Shown: positions 1-6,300, numbered from the stretch's first letter. The stretch: 7,377 bases of DNA from Pseudomonadota bacterium (GCA_023433965.1 JAEYTQ010000341.1:1-7377); one strand, 5' to 3'. Program-made: numbers and translations. The notes: a model not told the origin generated them from the letters alone.

Positions 1-200
1 GCCAGGACGTGATGCGCGCGCTGGCGCTCGGCGCGAAGTCCTGCATGATTGGCCGCGCCTACGCCTACGGCTTAGGTGCCGGCGGCCAGGCCGGCGTCGC
101 CAAGGCGATCGACATCATCCAGAAGGAACTGCTCACCACCATGGGCCTGTGCGGCGTCAACCGGATCGACGAGATCGACGATCACGTGATCGCGGTGTGA
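1..200 (+). CDS. FMN-dependent alpha-hydroxy-acid oxidase/dehydrogenase, C-terminal fragment
   Basis: This is the last 65 or so codons of a gene that begins before the window; the reading frame starts at base 3 and ends at TGA 198-200. The residues read QDVMRALALGAK, then IGRAYAYGLGAGGQAGV, which matches the C-terminal end of the TIM barrel in the lactate dehydrogenase/glycolate oxidase family, where the GR-x-x-x-YGL-x-A-x-G-x-x-GV stretch belongs to the FMN phosphate-binding region. Family members oxidise L-2-hydroxy acids such as L-lactate or glycolate to 2-oxo acids, passing electrons to the respiratory chain or to oxygen. The substrate cannot be told from this tail, because the active-site arginine and histidine lie upstream of the window. 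The gene converges on the exported-protein gene that ends at 310, with an inverted-repeat element between them. Family assignment is firm; the exact enzyme (LldD or another) is open. Confidence 0.85.
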   Translation, partial: QDVMRALALGAKSCMIGRAYAYGLGAGGQAGVAKAIDIIQKELLTTMGLCGVNRIDEIDDHVIAV

Positions 201-205
201 CGCTC

Positions 206-301
206 GTCATTCCGGGATGGTCCGAAGGACCAGACCCGGAATCCCGAGATCCTCAGGCGAATTTCGCACCATGGATCGCGCTGTGCGCGCCCCGGAATGA
301 C
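206..301. repeat. Intergenic mosaic inverted-repeat element
   Basis: The outer arms GTCATTCCGGG (206-216) and CCCGGAATGAC (291-301) are perfect 11-base inverted repeats. Inside, ATTCCGGG (209-216) can instead pair with CCCGGAAT (235-242), enclosing a second perfect stem TGGTCC (218-223) / GGACCA (227-232) with loop GAA. So the element can form a tight 34-base hairpin or one long-range stem. It fills almost the whole gap between two convergent genes. Inference: it is a dispersed palindromic element of the kind common between bradyrhizobial genes, and may end transcription from both sides. There is no T-run of the classical intrinsic kind. Confidence 0.7.
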
Positions 302-309
302 ATTCCGCC

Positions 310-936
310 TCACATCGGCGGCGTCAGGCCGTCGCGGCCGACGCTGACGCGGTTGGCTTCGAACGAACCGTCGGGCAATTGCTTGATGAAGGCGATAACC
401 TTGGCACCGGGCTTCAACTCCGATTTGTCGCTCGGCACGAAGGTCACCACGGGCGTGTTGTCCGCGACGAACACCTTCTTCTCGCCGTCCTTGTATTTGA
501 CCAGCAAGGTGTGACCGTCATTGCCGACGACGCTCTCGGCGACCGTCGCATTGGTCATGCTGGAGTTGGGCTTGAGGTCCCACGGCCGCGAGCCTTCGCC
601 GGTGCCGCGCATGCTTTCCGGAAACACGTGCACCTCGACCGCGTTCTGGCTGCCGTCCGGTCCCGGCACCGTGGTCGCGCCGATGAACGAGCCCGGCTTG
701 ACGTCGGCGAGCGAGATCCTGGTGATCCCCGACACGTTCACGTCGGCGGCGAGGCGAAGCTTGACGTCCTCGCCGGTACGCGACTTGACCTGCATGGTGT
801 CGCCACTGACGCTTTCGATCGTGCCGCGCACGCGCGTCGGCACCGGCGCCCTCTGGGCGAAGGCGCAATAGGTCGAGGCGACCACCATCGCGACGGCGAT
901 CAGGGGGCGAGTGAAAGTTGCACGTTGAACAGGCAT
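310..936 (-). CDS. Exported two-module beta-rich protein of unknown function
   Basis: A 208-residue protein. The ATG at 936 is chosen because GGAG lies about six bases upstream and because it gives a good signal peptide (MPVQRATFTR, hydrophobic LIAVAMVVAS, cleavage near AFA-QR at 27/28). Upstream in-frame codons run into aroE and look like shadow sequence. The mature part holds two similar modules, about residues 35-106 and 131-202. Each has a G-x-T-x-x-VK strand, a charged turn, a (D/E)-(V/L)-KPG turn and a V/I-rich strand ending in a PDGS turn. A linker with RGTGEGSRPWDL joins them. This resembles small periplasmic OB-like or DUF5666-like folds. I recall that close bradyrhizobial homologues sometimes carry the name 'metal ABC transporter permease'; nothing here supports that, since there is no membrane segment beyond the signal. 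It starts 65 bases after aroE on the same strand, so shared transcription is possible. Function unknown. Confidence 0.85.
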   Translation of the reverse strand: MPVQRATFTRPLIAVAMVVASTYCAFAQRAPVPTRVRGTIESVSGDTMQVKSRTGEDVKLRLAADVNVSGITRISLADVKPGSFIGATTVPGPDGSQNAVEVHVFPESMRGTGEGSRPWDLKPNSSMTNATVAESVVGNDGHTLLVKYKDGEKKVFVADNTPVVTFVPSDKSELKPGAKVIAFIKQLPDGSFEANRVSVGRDGLTPPM

Positions 937-1001
937 GACGGTCTCCGATAGTCCCACGACGGTAGAACTCCAGAGATGGTGTGCTATTCGCCGCGCCCCT
1001 C

Positions 1002-1841
1002 TCAAGACTTTGTGAGATCGGCCTCGATCAGCGCCCGCAACTCGGCCGTGACCTCCGGCCGCCGGCCGAACCACAGCTCGAAACCGCGCACCGCCTGGTG
1101 CAGCAGCATGCCGAGCCCGTCGGCGGTCTTCAGACCGCGCGCCGTCGCAGCGGCGAGCAGCGGCGTCATCAGCGGCACATAGACGAGGTCGGCGACGACC
1201 GCGGCGTGCGGGAGGCCTGCAACATCAATATCGAGTGAAGGCTGGCCGTGCATGCCGAGCGAGGTCGTGTTGACGAGAAGTCTTGCGCGCGGCAGCACCT
1301 CGCCGATCGCGTCCCACGGCAACGGATGCACGGTCGGCCCGAACTGCCTTGCCAGCGTCTCGGCGCGCGCGATGGTGCGATTGGCGAGATGGATGCGCCT
1401 GATGCCGCGTTCGAGCAGGCCGAACACCACCGCGCGCGAGGAGCCGCCGGCGCCCAGCACCAGCGCTTCCTCGGCCGCATCCCAGCCCGGCGCGCTCGCG
1501 TCGAGATTGTTGATGAAGCCTTCGACGTCGGTATTGGTCGCGCGCAGCTCGCCGTCGGCAAACCACAGCGTGTTGGCCGCGCCGACCGCCCTTGCGCGCG
1601 CATCCGGCGTCGACAGCTCCAGCACGGCTTCCTTGTGCGGGATGGTGACGTTGGCACCGACGAAGCCCCGCAGCGACAGCCGCAGCACGAAGTCTCTGAG
1701 GTCCTCGGGCGGCACGGCCTCGATGACATAGCCGCCCGCGATTCCGAGCGTGCGCAGCCAGTAATGATGGATCAGCGGCGAGCGCGAATGCGCGGCCGGC
1801 CATCCGATCAGGCAGGCTGCAGGAGCTTTGGGCGCGGTCAT
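1002..1841 (-). CDS. aroE: Shikimate dehydrogenase
   Basis: A 279-residue protein, a usual length for AroE, which reduces 3-dehydroshikimate to shikimate with NADPH in the cytoplasm (step four of aromatic amino acid synthesis). The substrate domain has SRSP at 19-22, NVTIPHK with the catalytic lysine at 70, and NTD at 103-105 with the catalytic aspartate at 105. The nucleotide domain has the glycine-rich loop GAGGSSRAV at 130-138 and NRT at 154-156, the NADP-phosphate binding pattern; an NADPH enzyme is therefore more likely than an NAD-using quinate/shikimate enzyme. NTTSLGM (191-197) and GLGMLLHQA (242-250, with Gln249 contacting substrate) complete the family signature. Start ATG 1841 is preceded by GAGGG about four bases away. 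It lies 64 bases after sulP, not in the maf-aroE-coaE-dnaQ neighbourhood usual in Rhizobiales, so it may be a second copy. All key residues are present. Confidence 0.95.
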   Translation of the reverse strand: MTAPKAPAACLIGWPAAHSRSPLIHHYWLRTLGIAGGYVIEAVPPEDLRDFVLRLSLRGFVGANVTIPHKEAVLELSTPDARARAVGAANTLWFADGELRATNTDVEGFINNLDASAPGWDAAEEALVLGAGGSSRAVVFGLLERGIRRIHLANRTIARAETLARQFGPTVHPLPWDAIGEVLPRARLLVNTTSLGMHGQPSLDIDVAGLPHAAVVADLVYVPLMTPLLAAATARGLKTADGLGMLLHQAVRGFELWFGRRPEVTAELRALIEADLTKS

Positions 1842-1846
1842 CTTTC

Positions 1847-1865
1847 CCTCGGGTCGTTTCCGAGG
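1847..1865 (-). promoter_or_regulatory. Small hairpin overlapping the aroE ribosome binding site
   Basis: CCTCGG (1847-1852) and CCGAGG (1860-1865) form a six-base perfect stem with a seven-base loop in the sulP-aroE gap. In the - strand transcript the arm nearer the start codon contains most of the GAGGG used as Shine-Dalgarno sequence by aroE. It might lower aroE translation or be a short processing/attenuation hairpin. It is short, and in DNA this GC-rich could be chance. Confidence 0.3.
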
Positions 1866-1905
1866 CGATCCATTTCGCGTCCCGCAGGCCCTGTCAAGCG
1901 CGCGG

Positions 1906-3648
1906 CTAGTCCGCGTTAGCCTCTTCGGCCGCCTTGCCCTTGATGTCGGCGATGGCGCGCTCGAGGCTGGTGCGATAGCGCGCGCGCGGCGGCGTCACGC
2001 CATGGGTGAGCAGCGCGCGTCGGACCGTGGGCGAGGCCCCCGTGATGAACAGGCGGATGCCCTGTCGGTGCGCCTTGGCGGCGACGCGGCCGAGCACATT
2101 GGCCGCCGTCGAATCCAGGAACGGCACCGCGGCGAAGTCGACCACGATGGCCTTTTGCCGGTCGGCGATGCCGTCGAGCACGCTGCCGATCGCCGAGGCC
2201 GCGCCGAAGAAGAACGCGCCGGTGATGCGGTAGACCAGCACGTCGCGATCGACCGCCAGCGCGGGATCGTAGCGAACCCGATCGCCGTTGCCGTCGTCGG
2301 GCCGGTCGTCGGCGACCAGCGGCGTGCGTTCCTCGATGCCGGTCATCTCGGCCATGCGATGGATGAACAGCACCGCGCCGAGCGCAAAGCCGACCAGAAT
2401 GCCTTCGGTGAGATCGCGGAAGATCGTGAGCAGGAAGGTCGCCAGCAGCACCACGGCATCGCCCCAGGAGGAGCGCACGAGCGTGGCGAATTCGTGCTTC
2501 TCCGCCATGGTCCAGGCCACCACGACCAGCACCGCGGCAAGTGCGGCGAGCGGAATGTAGCTTGCGAGCGGCGCTGCGATCAGCATGAACAGCAGCAGGA
2601 ACACCGAATGCAGCATGCCCGCGAGCGGCCCGCGCGCGCCGGCACGGATGTTGGTCGCTGTGCGCGCGATCAGACCGGTGACGCAGATGCCACCGAACAG
2701 CGCCGAGCCGATATTGGCGGCGCCTTGCGCCACCAGCTCGCAATTGGAGCGGTGACGGCGGCCGGTCATGCCGTCGGCGACCACCGCCGACAGCAGCGAT
2801 TCGATGGCCGCCAGCAGCGCGAACGCGATCCCGTCCGGCAGCACGGCCCGTGCCTTCTCCAGCGAGAACGCGGGCAGCGCAGGCGAGGGCAGCTCGCGCG
2901 GAATGCCGCCGAAGCGCGAGCCGATGGTTTCGACCGGTAGCGACAGCACCGCGCTGGCGACGGCGGCAAACACGACCGCGATCAGGATGCCGGGCCATGA
3001 CGGACGCCAGCGGCGCAGGGCGGCGATGATGCCGATGCTGACGAGGGCGACCGCGACGGCAGACGGATTGATGGTGTCGAGGCCGCCGGCGAGCGCGACG
3101 AGCTTGGGCACGAACTCGCTGGGCTCCTTGCCCGCGAGCGTGATGCCCGAGAGATCGCGGAGCTGGCTGGCGAAGATGATGACGGCGATGCCGGCGGTGA
3201 AGCCGACCGTGACGGGATAGGGAATGAACTTGATGTAGGTGCCGACCCTGAGCAGGCCCGCGGCGATCAGGAACAGGCCGGCCATCATGGTGGCGAGGAT
3301 CACGCCATCGACGCCCTGACGCTCCGCGGTCGCGGCGACCAGCACGATGAACGCGCCGGCAGGCCCGCCGATCTGGAACCGGCTGCCGCCGAGCAGCGAG
3401 GCGATGAAGCCGCCGGCAACCGCGGTGTAGAGGCCGCGGTCGGGAGTCACGCCGGAGGCGATCGCGATTGCCATCGACAGCGGCAGCGCGACGATGGCAA
3501 CGGTCAGGCCGGCGAAGACGTCGGCGCGGAAATCCGAAAGGCCGTAGCCTTCACGCCAGACGGTGACGAGCTTGGGCAGATACAGTTCGGCAAAGGTCGG
3601 CTGACGCAGCTGGTGCAGGCGGCTTGCCTGATCGGTCGTGATGCTCAT
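1906..3648 (-). CDS. SulP-family inorganic anion transporter with C-terminal STAS domain
   Basis: A 580-residue inner-membrane transporter from ATG 3648. The membrane part (about residues 40-435) has the SulP hallmarks QIGGPAGAF (92-100), IPYPVTVGFTAGIA (142-155), a conserved glutamate in AAIESLLSAV (E283), and a helix-rich second half. After about 463 comes a cytoplasmic STAS domain with LDSTAANVL, where the D-S-T (512-514) sits at the position of the phosphorylated serine in anti-sigma-factor antagonists. SulP proteins move sulfate, bicarbonate or other anions, often with H+ or Na+; the substrate cannot be read from sequence. Start choice is uncertain. ATG 3720 would add 24 residues (MNERIVARCTMCRSIVGPAE and on) that are not hydrophobic and do not look like family sequence. 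ATG 3648 leads directly into the usual SRLHQLRQPTFAELY N-terminus, but its GGAG is about 12 bases away. It follows the XRE gene, and the pair is likely one unit. Confidence 0.92.
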   Translation of the reverse strand: MSITTDQASRLHQLRQPTFAELYLPKLVTVWREGYGLSDFRADVFAGLTVAIVALPLSMAIAIASGVTPDRGLYTAVAGGFIASLLGGSRFQIGGPAGAFIVLVAATAERQGVDGVILATMMAGLFLIAAGLLRVGTYIKFIPYPVTVGFTAGIAVIIFASQLRDLSGITLAGKEPSEFVPKLVALAGGLDTINPSAVAVALVSIGIIAALRRWRPSWPGILIAVVFAAVASAVLSLPVETIGSRFGGIPRELPSPALPAFSLEKARAVLPDGIAFALLAAIESLLSAVVADGMTGRRHRSNCELVAQGAANIGSALFGGICVTGLIARTATNIRAGARGPLAGMLHSVFLLLFMLIAAPLASYIPLAALAAVLVVVAWTMAEKHEFATLVRSSWGDAVVLLATFLLTIFRDLTEGILVGFALGAVLFIHRMAEMTGIEERTPLVADDRPDDGNGDRVRYDPALAVDRDVLVYRITGAFFFGAASAIGSVLDGIADRQKAIVVDFAAVPFLDSTAANVLGRVAAKAHRQGIRLFITGASPTVRRALLTHGVTPPRARYRTSLERAIADIKGKAAEEANAD

Positions 3649-3746
3649 CTCAGCAACGTGCTCCGCTGGCCCAACAATGCTCCGGCACATCGTGCAGCGC
3701 GCGACGATGCGCTCGTTCATCCTATCCCGGCACGATCAACGCGCGA

Positions 3747-4019
3747 TCATGCTCCGATCCGGCGCGGCGGTCCCGGCTCCTTCAGACGAACGCCACGCCC
3801 GCCGCTGTCGCTGCGCGCCTGCTCGCCGATCAGCTCGACGCCGGCCCGCTCGAACGCGTCCACCACCTTCATCAGGGTCTCGACCACGCCACGAACATTG
3901 CCGGTCGAAGCCTCCATGCGCTGGATGGTCGGCAGCGAAACGCCGGCGAGCTCGGCCAGGGTTTTCTGGTCGATGCCGAGCAGCGCGCGGGCCGCCCGCA
4001 TCTGAAACGACGTGATCAC
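3747..4019 (-). CDS. Small XRE-family helix-turn-helix regulator
   Basis: A 90-residue, single-domain DNA-binding protein. Residues 18-39 (DQKTLAELAGVSLPTIQRMEAS) form the helix-turn-helix of the Cro/C1 type, with QMRAARALLGI before it as helix 1. The tail has GVELIGE and then GGRGVRLKEP (73-82), the G-x-GVRL motif found near the C-terminus of many short alphaproteobacterial XRE proteins; there is no sensor domain. The start is GTG 4019, preceded by GAGG about six to seven bases away and by a good promoter; an ATG at 4001 has no comparable site. It is the first gene of the same-strand run and ends 26 bases before the upstream possible sulP start (98 before the preferred one). Inference: it controls its own promoter and sulP, probably as a repressor, through the palindromes at 4027-4087. 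The signal it answers to is unknown. Confidence 0.9.
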   Translation of the reverse strand: MITSFQMRAARALLGIDQKTLAELAGVSLPTIQRMEASTGNVRGVVETLMKVVDAFERAGVELIGEQARSDSGGRGVRLKEPGPPRRIGA

Positions 4020-4026
4020 CTTGGCC

Positions 4027-4050
4027 TCACTTATTAAGTATTATAAGTGA
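4027..4050. promoter_or_regulatory. Perfect inverted repeat over the -10 of the XRE-sulP promoter (probable operator)
   Basis: TCACTTAT (4027-4034) and ATAAGTGA (4043-4050) are perfect eight-base arms around an eight-base centre. A second short palindrome, ACTTA-T-TAAGT (4029-4039), is nested inside. The repeat covers the -10 element at 4040-4045 and ends only eight bases before the GTG start codon. This placement is that of a classical repressor operator, and the first gene transcribed is itself a DNA-binding protein. Assignment to that protein is inference. Confidence 0.6.
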
Positions 4051-4068
4051 TATCTAGAACATATACAA
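4040..4068 (-). promoter_or_regulatory. Predicted sigma-70-type promoter for the XRE-sulP genes
   Basis: On the - strand there is a perfect TATAAT (-10, bases 4045 down to 4040) and, 17 bases upstream, TTGTAT (-35, bases 4068 down to 4063, three of six consensus positions). The -10 ends about 20 bases before the GTG start. The region is strikingly AT-rich compared with the flanking genes. With a typical start point the leader would be only about 10-15 bases, still enough to hold the GAGG site. Confidence 0.6.
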
Positions 4069-4087
4069 TGATGTATAATACATCATT
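4067..4087. promoter_or_regulatory. 21-base perfect palindrome at and upstream of the -35 element
   Basis: AATGATGTAT (4067-4076) and ATACATCATT (4078-4087) are perfect ten-base arms with a single central base at 4077. The left arm overlaps the last bases of the -35. Half-sites differ from those of the repeat at 4027-4050, so a second regulator or a second mode of binding is possible. A TATAAT on the + strand (4074-4079) lies inside it but lacks a partner -35 and a downstream + strand gene. Confidence 0.6.
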
Positions 4088-4146
4088 CAGCCGCAAGCGC
4101 AAGGGCGCTTCGGCTCGGCCAACGAGTATGTCGCGGCGTAGAAGCA

Positions 4147-4198
4147 GCGCTTCTCCAGTCTCTCCCCGCGAAGAGCGGGGGGAGAGATTGGAGAGCGC
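4147..4198. repeat. Long GC-rich hairpin downstream of the EF-G paralogue
   Basis: The core pairs CTCCAGTCTCTCCCCGC (4153-4169) with the strand at 4175-4193, through a five-base loop GAAGA, with one mismatch and a two-base bulge. Flanking GCGC (4147-4150) and AGCGC (4194-4198) extend the stem. It begins about 25 bases after the stop of the EF-G-like gene, so it could stabilise or end that transcript, but no T-run follows. The CTCTCCCCGC core is similar to the hairpin at 6443-6465, which suggests a dispersed element. Confidence 0.55.
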
Positions 4199-4222
4199 GC
4201 TTCCCTTACGACGCGCGTCGCC

Positions 4223-6286
4223 TCACGCAGCGTGCTGATGCGCGGCGATGATCTGGTCGGCGGCGCGGCCCGTCACTTCGGCCATGTGGTCGAACTGGCG
4301 GGTGAAGCTGCCGGCGCCGGCGGTGGCCGAGCGCAGCTCCACGATCAGCTCGCCGATCTCGGCTTCCGGCATCATGGCACGGACGCAGTCCCAGCCGCTC
4401 CAGCCCTCGCGGGTGTCGAAGCCGAGAATCTGGCCGCGGCGCGCCGACAGGATCGCGTTGATCTTGGCGGTGGCGTCGGTCGGGCAGACGATCTCGACCA
4501 CGTGGATCGGCTCCAGCAAGACCGGCTGGCATTGCGGCAGGCCTTCGTTGAGCCCGATCCGCGCCGCGGTGCGAAAGGCGAGATCGGAGCTGTCGACGCT
4601 GTGATAGGAGCCGTCGGTCAGAGTCACCTGCACGTCGGTGACGGGAAAGCCGAGCGGGCCGCGCGCCAATCCGTCGACGACGCCTTCCTCGACCGCCGGG
4701 ATGTAGTTGCGCGGCACCGCGCCCCCCACCACCTTCTCGGCGAACTTGAAGCCTTCGCCGCGCGGCAGCGGCCTGATGTCGAGCACGACGTCGCCGAACT
4801 GGCCGTGGCCGCCGGATTGCTTCTTGTGACGGCCGCGCTGGACGATCGGCTTGCGGATGGTCTCCTGGTAGCCGATCCCGGGCGGATGCGAGGTGACCTT
4901 GACGCCGAAGCGGTCGCGCAGCCGTTCGCCGGCGACGCGCAGATGCATCTCGCCCTGTCCCCACAGCACGGTGTCGTGGGTCTGGGCATTCTGCACGACG
5001 ACCAGCGAAGGATCCTCCTCGTGCAGCCGCGCCATGGCCTGGCCGAGCTTGACGTCGTCCTTGCGGTCGGTGGCCGCGATCGAGATCGCGAGCACCGGCG
5101 GCGTCGGCTCGATCGTGATCAGAGCCGCAGGTGCCGTCTTGCCATTCGAGATCGTGTCGCCGGTCTTGACCGGATCGAGCTTGGCGAGCGCCACCGTGTC
5201 CCCGGCTTCGGCCGCGGCACGCTTGGTGTCGTAGGCCCCGTTGACGGCGAGAATGCCCGAGATCCGCCCCGCACCGCCGGAGGACGATTGCAGCGTGGCG
5301 CCGTCGTCGAGCTGGCCGGCAAGCAGCCGCGTCAGCGACAGCTTTCCACCATGCTGCGAATGCAGCGTCTTGAAGACGTAGCCGAGCGCATCCCGTGTCT
5401 CGGGAACGCCGAGACGTCTTGCCGTCTCCGCCACCCCGGGCGCCTCGTGACGCAACGCCTTCATCAGGCGCAGCACGCCGTTTTCGCGCACGGCAGATCC
5501 GAGCAACACCGGGCAGATCAGGCCTTCGCGCAGTTCCCTGGCGAGATCGTCGAACACGGCATCGCGGGGCGGCTGAATGTCTTCCAGCAATTGCTCCATC
5601 AGCGCGTCGTCGTGATCGGCGAGCCTCTCCAGCATCGAGAAGCGGGCTTCCTTCTCGCGGTCGAGATCGCCGCCTTCGAGCGCCACGACCTCGGAGGCCT
5701 TGTGTTCGCGATAGATGAAGGCGCGCTCCAGCGCGAGATCGACGAAGCCTTCGATCAGTTCGCCCTTCCAGATCGGGATCTGGCGCAGCACCAGCGGCAC
5801 GCGCGAGGCGGGCTGCAGCACCGCGAGCGTTTCGCGAACGCGCTGGCTGGCGCGATCGATCTTGTTGAGGAACAGGAAGCGCGGGATCTTCAGCTCCTCC
5901 AGCTCGCGCAGGATGATCTGAAGCTGCGGCAGCTTCTTCTCGTCGGCCTCGCAGACCACGATGGCGGCGTCGACGGCAGGAAGCGCGGCGCGCATGTCGT
6001 GGGCAAACTCGACGGAACCGGGACAATCGAGGAAGGTGTAGCTGTCGCCCATGAAACTCGTGGTCGCGGCAGTGAGACCGACGGTCATCTTGTGGTGGCG
6101 AGCCTCGGGCGTGGCATCGCCTACGGACGTTCCGGCATCGACGCTGCCGGCCCGCGGGATCGCGCCGGTCCGCGACAGGATCGCTTCGAGAAGTGTGGTT
6201 TTACCGCTTTGGAAAGGGCCCACCAGCGCGATGCACCGTGGACCCAAGGTTTTATTGACCGGGGGACTTCTGACGTCTTGTCCCAT
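4223..6286 (-). CDS. Elongation factor G paralogue (EF-G-like GTPase)
   Basis: A 687-residue protein with the full EF-G layout: G domain about 15-285, domain II about 298-388, III about 393-467, IV about 468-590, V about 591-680. The P-loop GPFQSGKT (23-30), NKID (141-144) and GSA (263-265) are intact, so GTP should bind. Two switch features are not canonical. The switch I R-G-I-T motif is replaced in EARHHKMTVGLTAATT, leaving Val69 at the place of the magnesium-binding threonine. Switch II reads DCPGS (87-91), with serine where translational GTPases carry the catalytic histidine of D-x-PGH. Domain IV keeps GGHGQFGDV and GSYHSVDSSDLAF, with the tip histidine. It is unlikely to be the housekeeping fusA, which normally sits in the rpsL-rpsG-fusA-tuf operon, and it stands alone here. 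Start ATG 6286 has a perfect AAGGAGG seven bases upstream. Probable role: ribosome-associated factor, function unknown. Confidence 0.92.
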   Translation of the reverse strand: MGQDVRSPPVNKTLGPRCIALVGPFQSGKTTLLEAILSRTGAIPRAGSVDAGTSVGDATPEARHHKMTVGLTAATTSFMGDSYTFLDCPGSVEFAHDMRAALPAVDAAIVVCEADEKKLPQLQIILRELEELKIPRFLFLNKIDRASQRVRETLAVLQPASRVPLVLRQIPIWKGELIEGFVDLALERAFIYREHKASEVVALEGGDLDREKEARFSMLERLADHDDALMEQLLEDIQPPRDAVFDDLARELREGLICPVLLGSAVRENGVLRLMKALRHEAPGVAETARRLGVPETRDALGYVFKTLHSQHGGKLSLTRLLAGQLDDGATLQSSSGGAGRISGILAVNGAYDTKRAAAEAGDTVALAKLDPVKTGDTISNGKTAPAALITIEPTPPVLAISIAATDRKDDVKLGQAMARLHEEDPSLVVVQNAQTHDTVLWGQGEMHLRVAGERLRDRFGVKVTSHPPGIGYQETIRKPIVQRGRHKKQSGGHGQFGDVVLDIRPLPRGEGFKFAEKVVGGAVPRNYIPAVEEGVVDGLARGPLGFPVTDVQVTLTDGSYHSVDSSDLAFRTAARIGLNEGLPQCQPVLLEPIHVVEIVCPTDATAKINAILSARRGQILGFDTREGWSGWDCVRAMMPEAEIGELIVELRSATAGAGSFTRQFDHMAEVTGRAADQIIAAHQHAA

Positions 6287-6293
6287 TTCGCCG

Positions 6294-6300
6294 CCTCCTT
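6294..6300 (-). promoter_or_regulatory. Strong Shine-Dalgarno sequence of the EF-G-like gene
   Basis: AAGGAGG on the - strand, seven bases before ATG 6286, preceded by a run of A residues. It fixes the start of the EF-G-like gene and suggests efficient translation when the mRNA is made. No other gene in the window has so complete a site. Confidence 0.85.

Noticed and set aside
379..951. Long open frame on the + strand opposite the exported-protein gene
   Set aside because: It is antisense to a gene with signal peptide, ribosome binding site and internal repeats; its product is rich in R, H, A, D and G as is typical of antisense frames in GC-rich DNA.
937..1001. Possible separate promoter for the exported-protein gene in the 65-base gap after aroE
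   Set aside because: I could not find a -35/-10 pair with reasonable spacing; the gene may be read through from aroE or use a non-standard promoter.
1828..2940. 370-codon + strand open frame opposite sulP
   Set aside because: Composition (R, H, Q, E, G rich, no recognisable motif) and complete overlap with a clear SulP gene mark it as a shadow frame.
4047..4238. 63-codon + strand open frame in the XRE/EF-G gap
   Set aside because: It begins inside the palindromic control region and runs through the hairpin; the S/R-rich product has no motif and there is no ribosome binding site. The gap is better explained as regulatory and repeat DNA.
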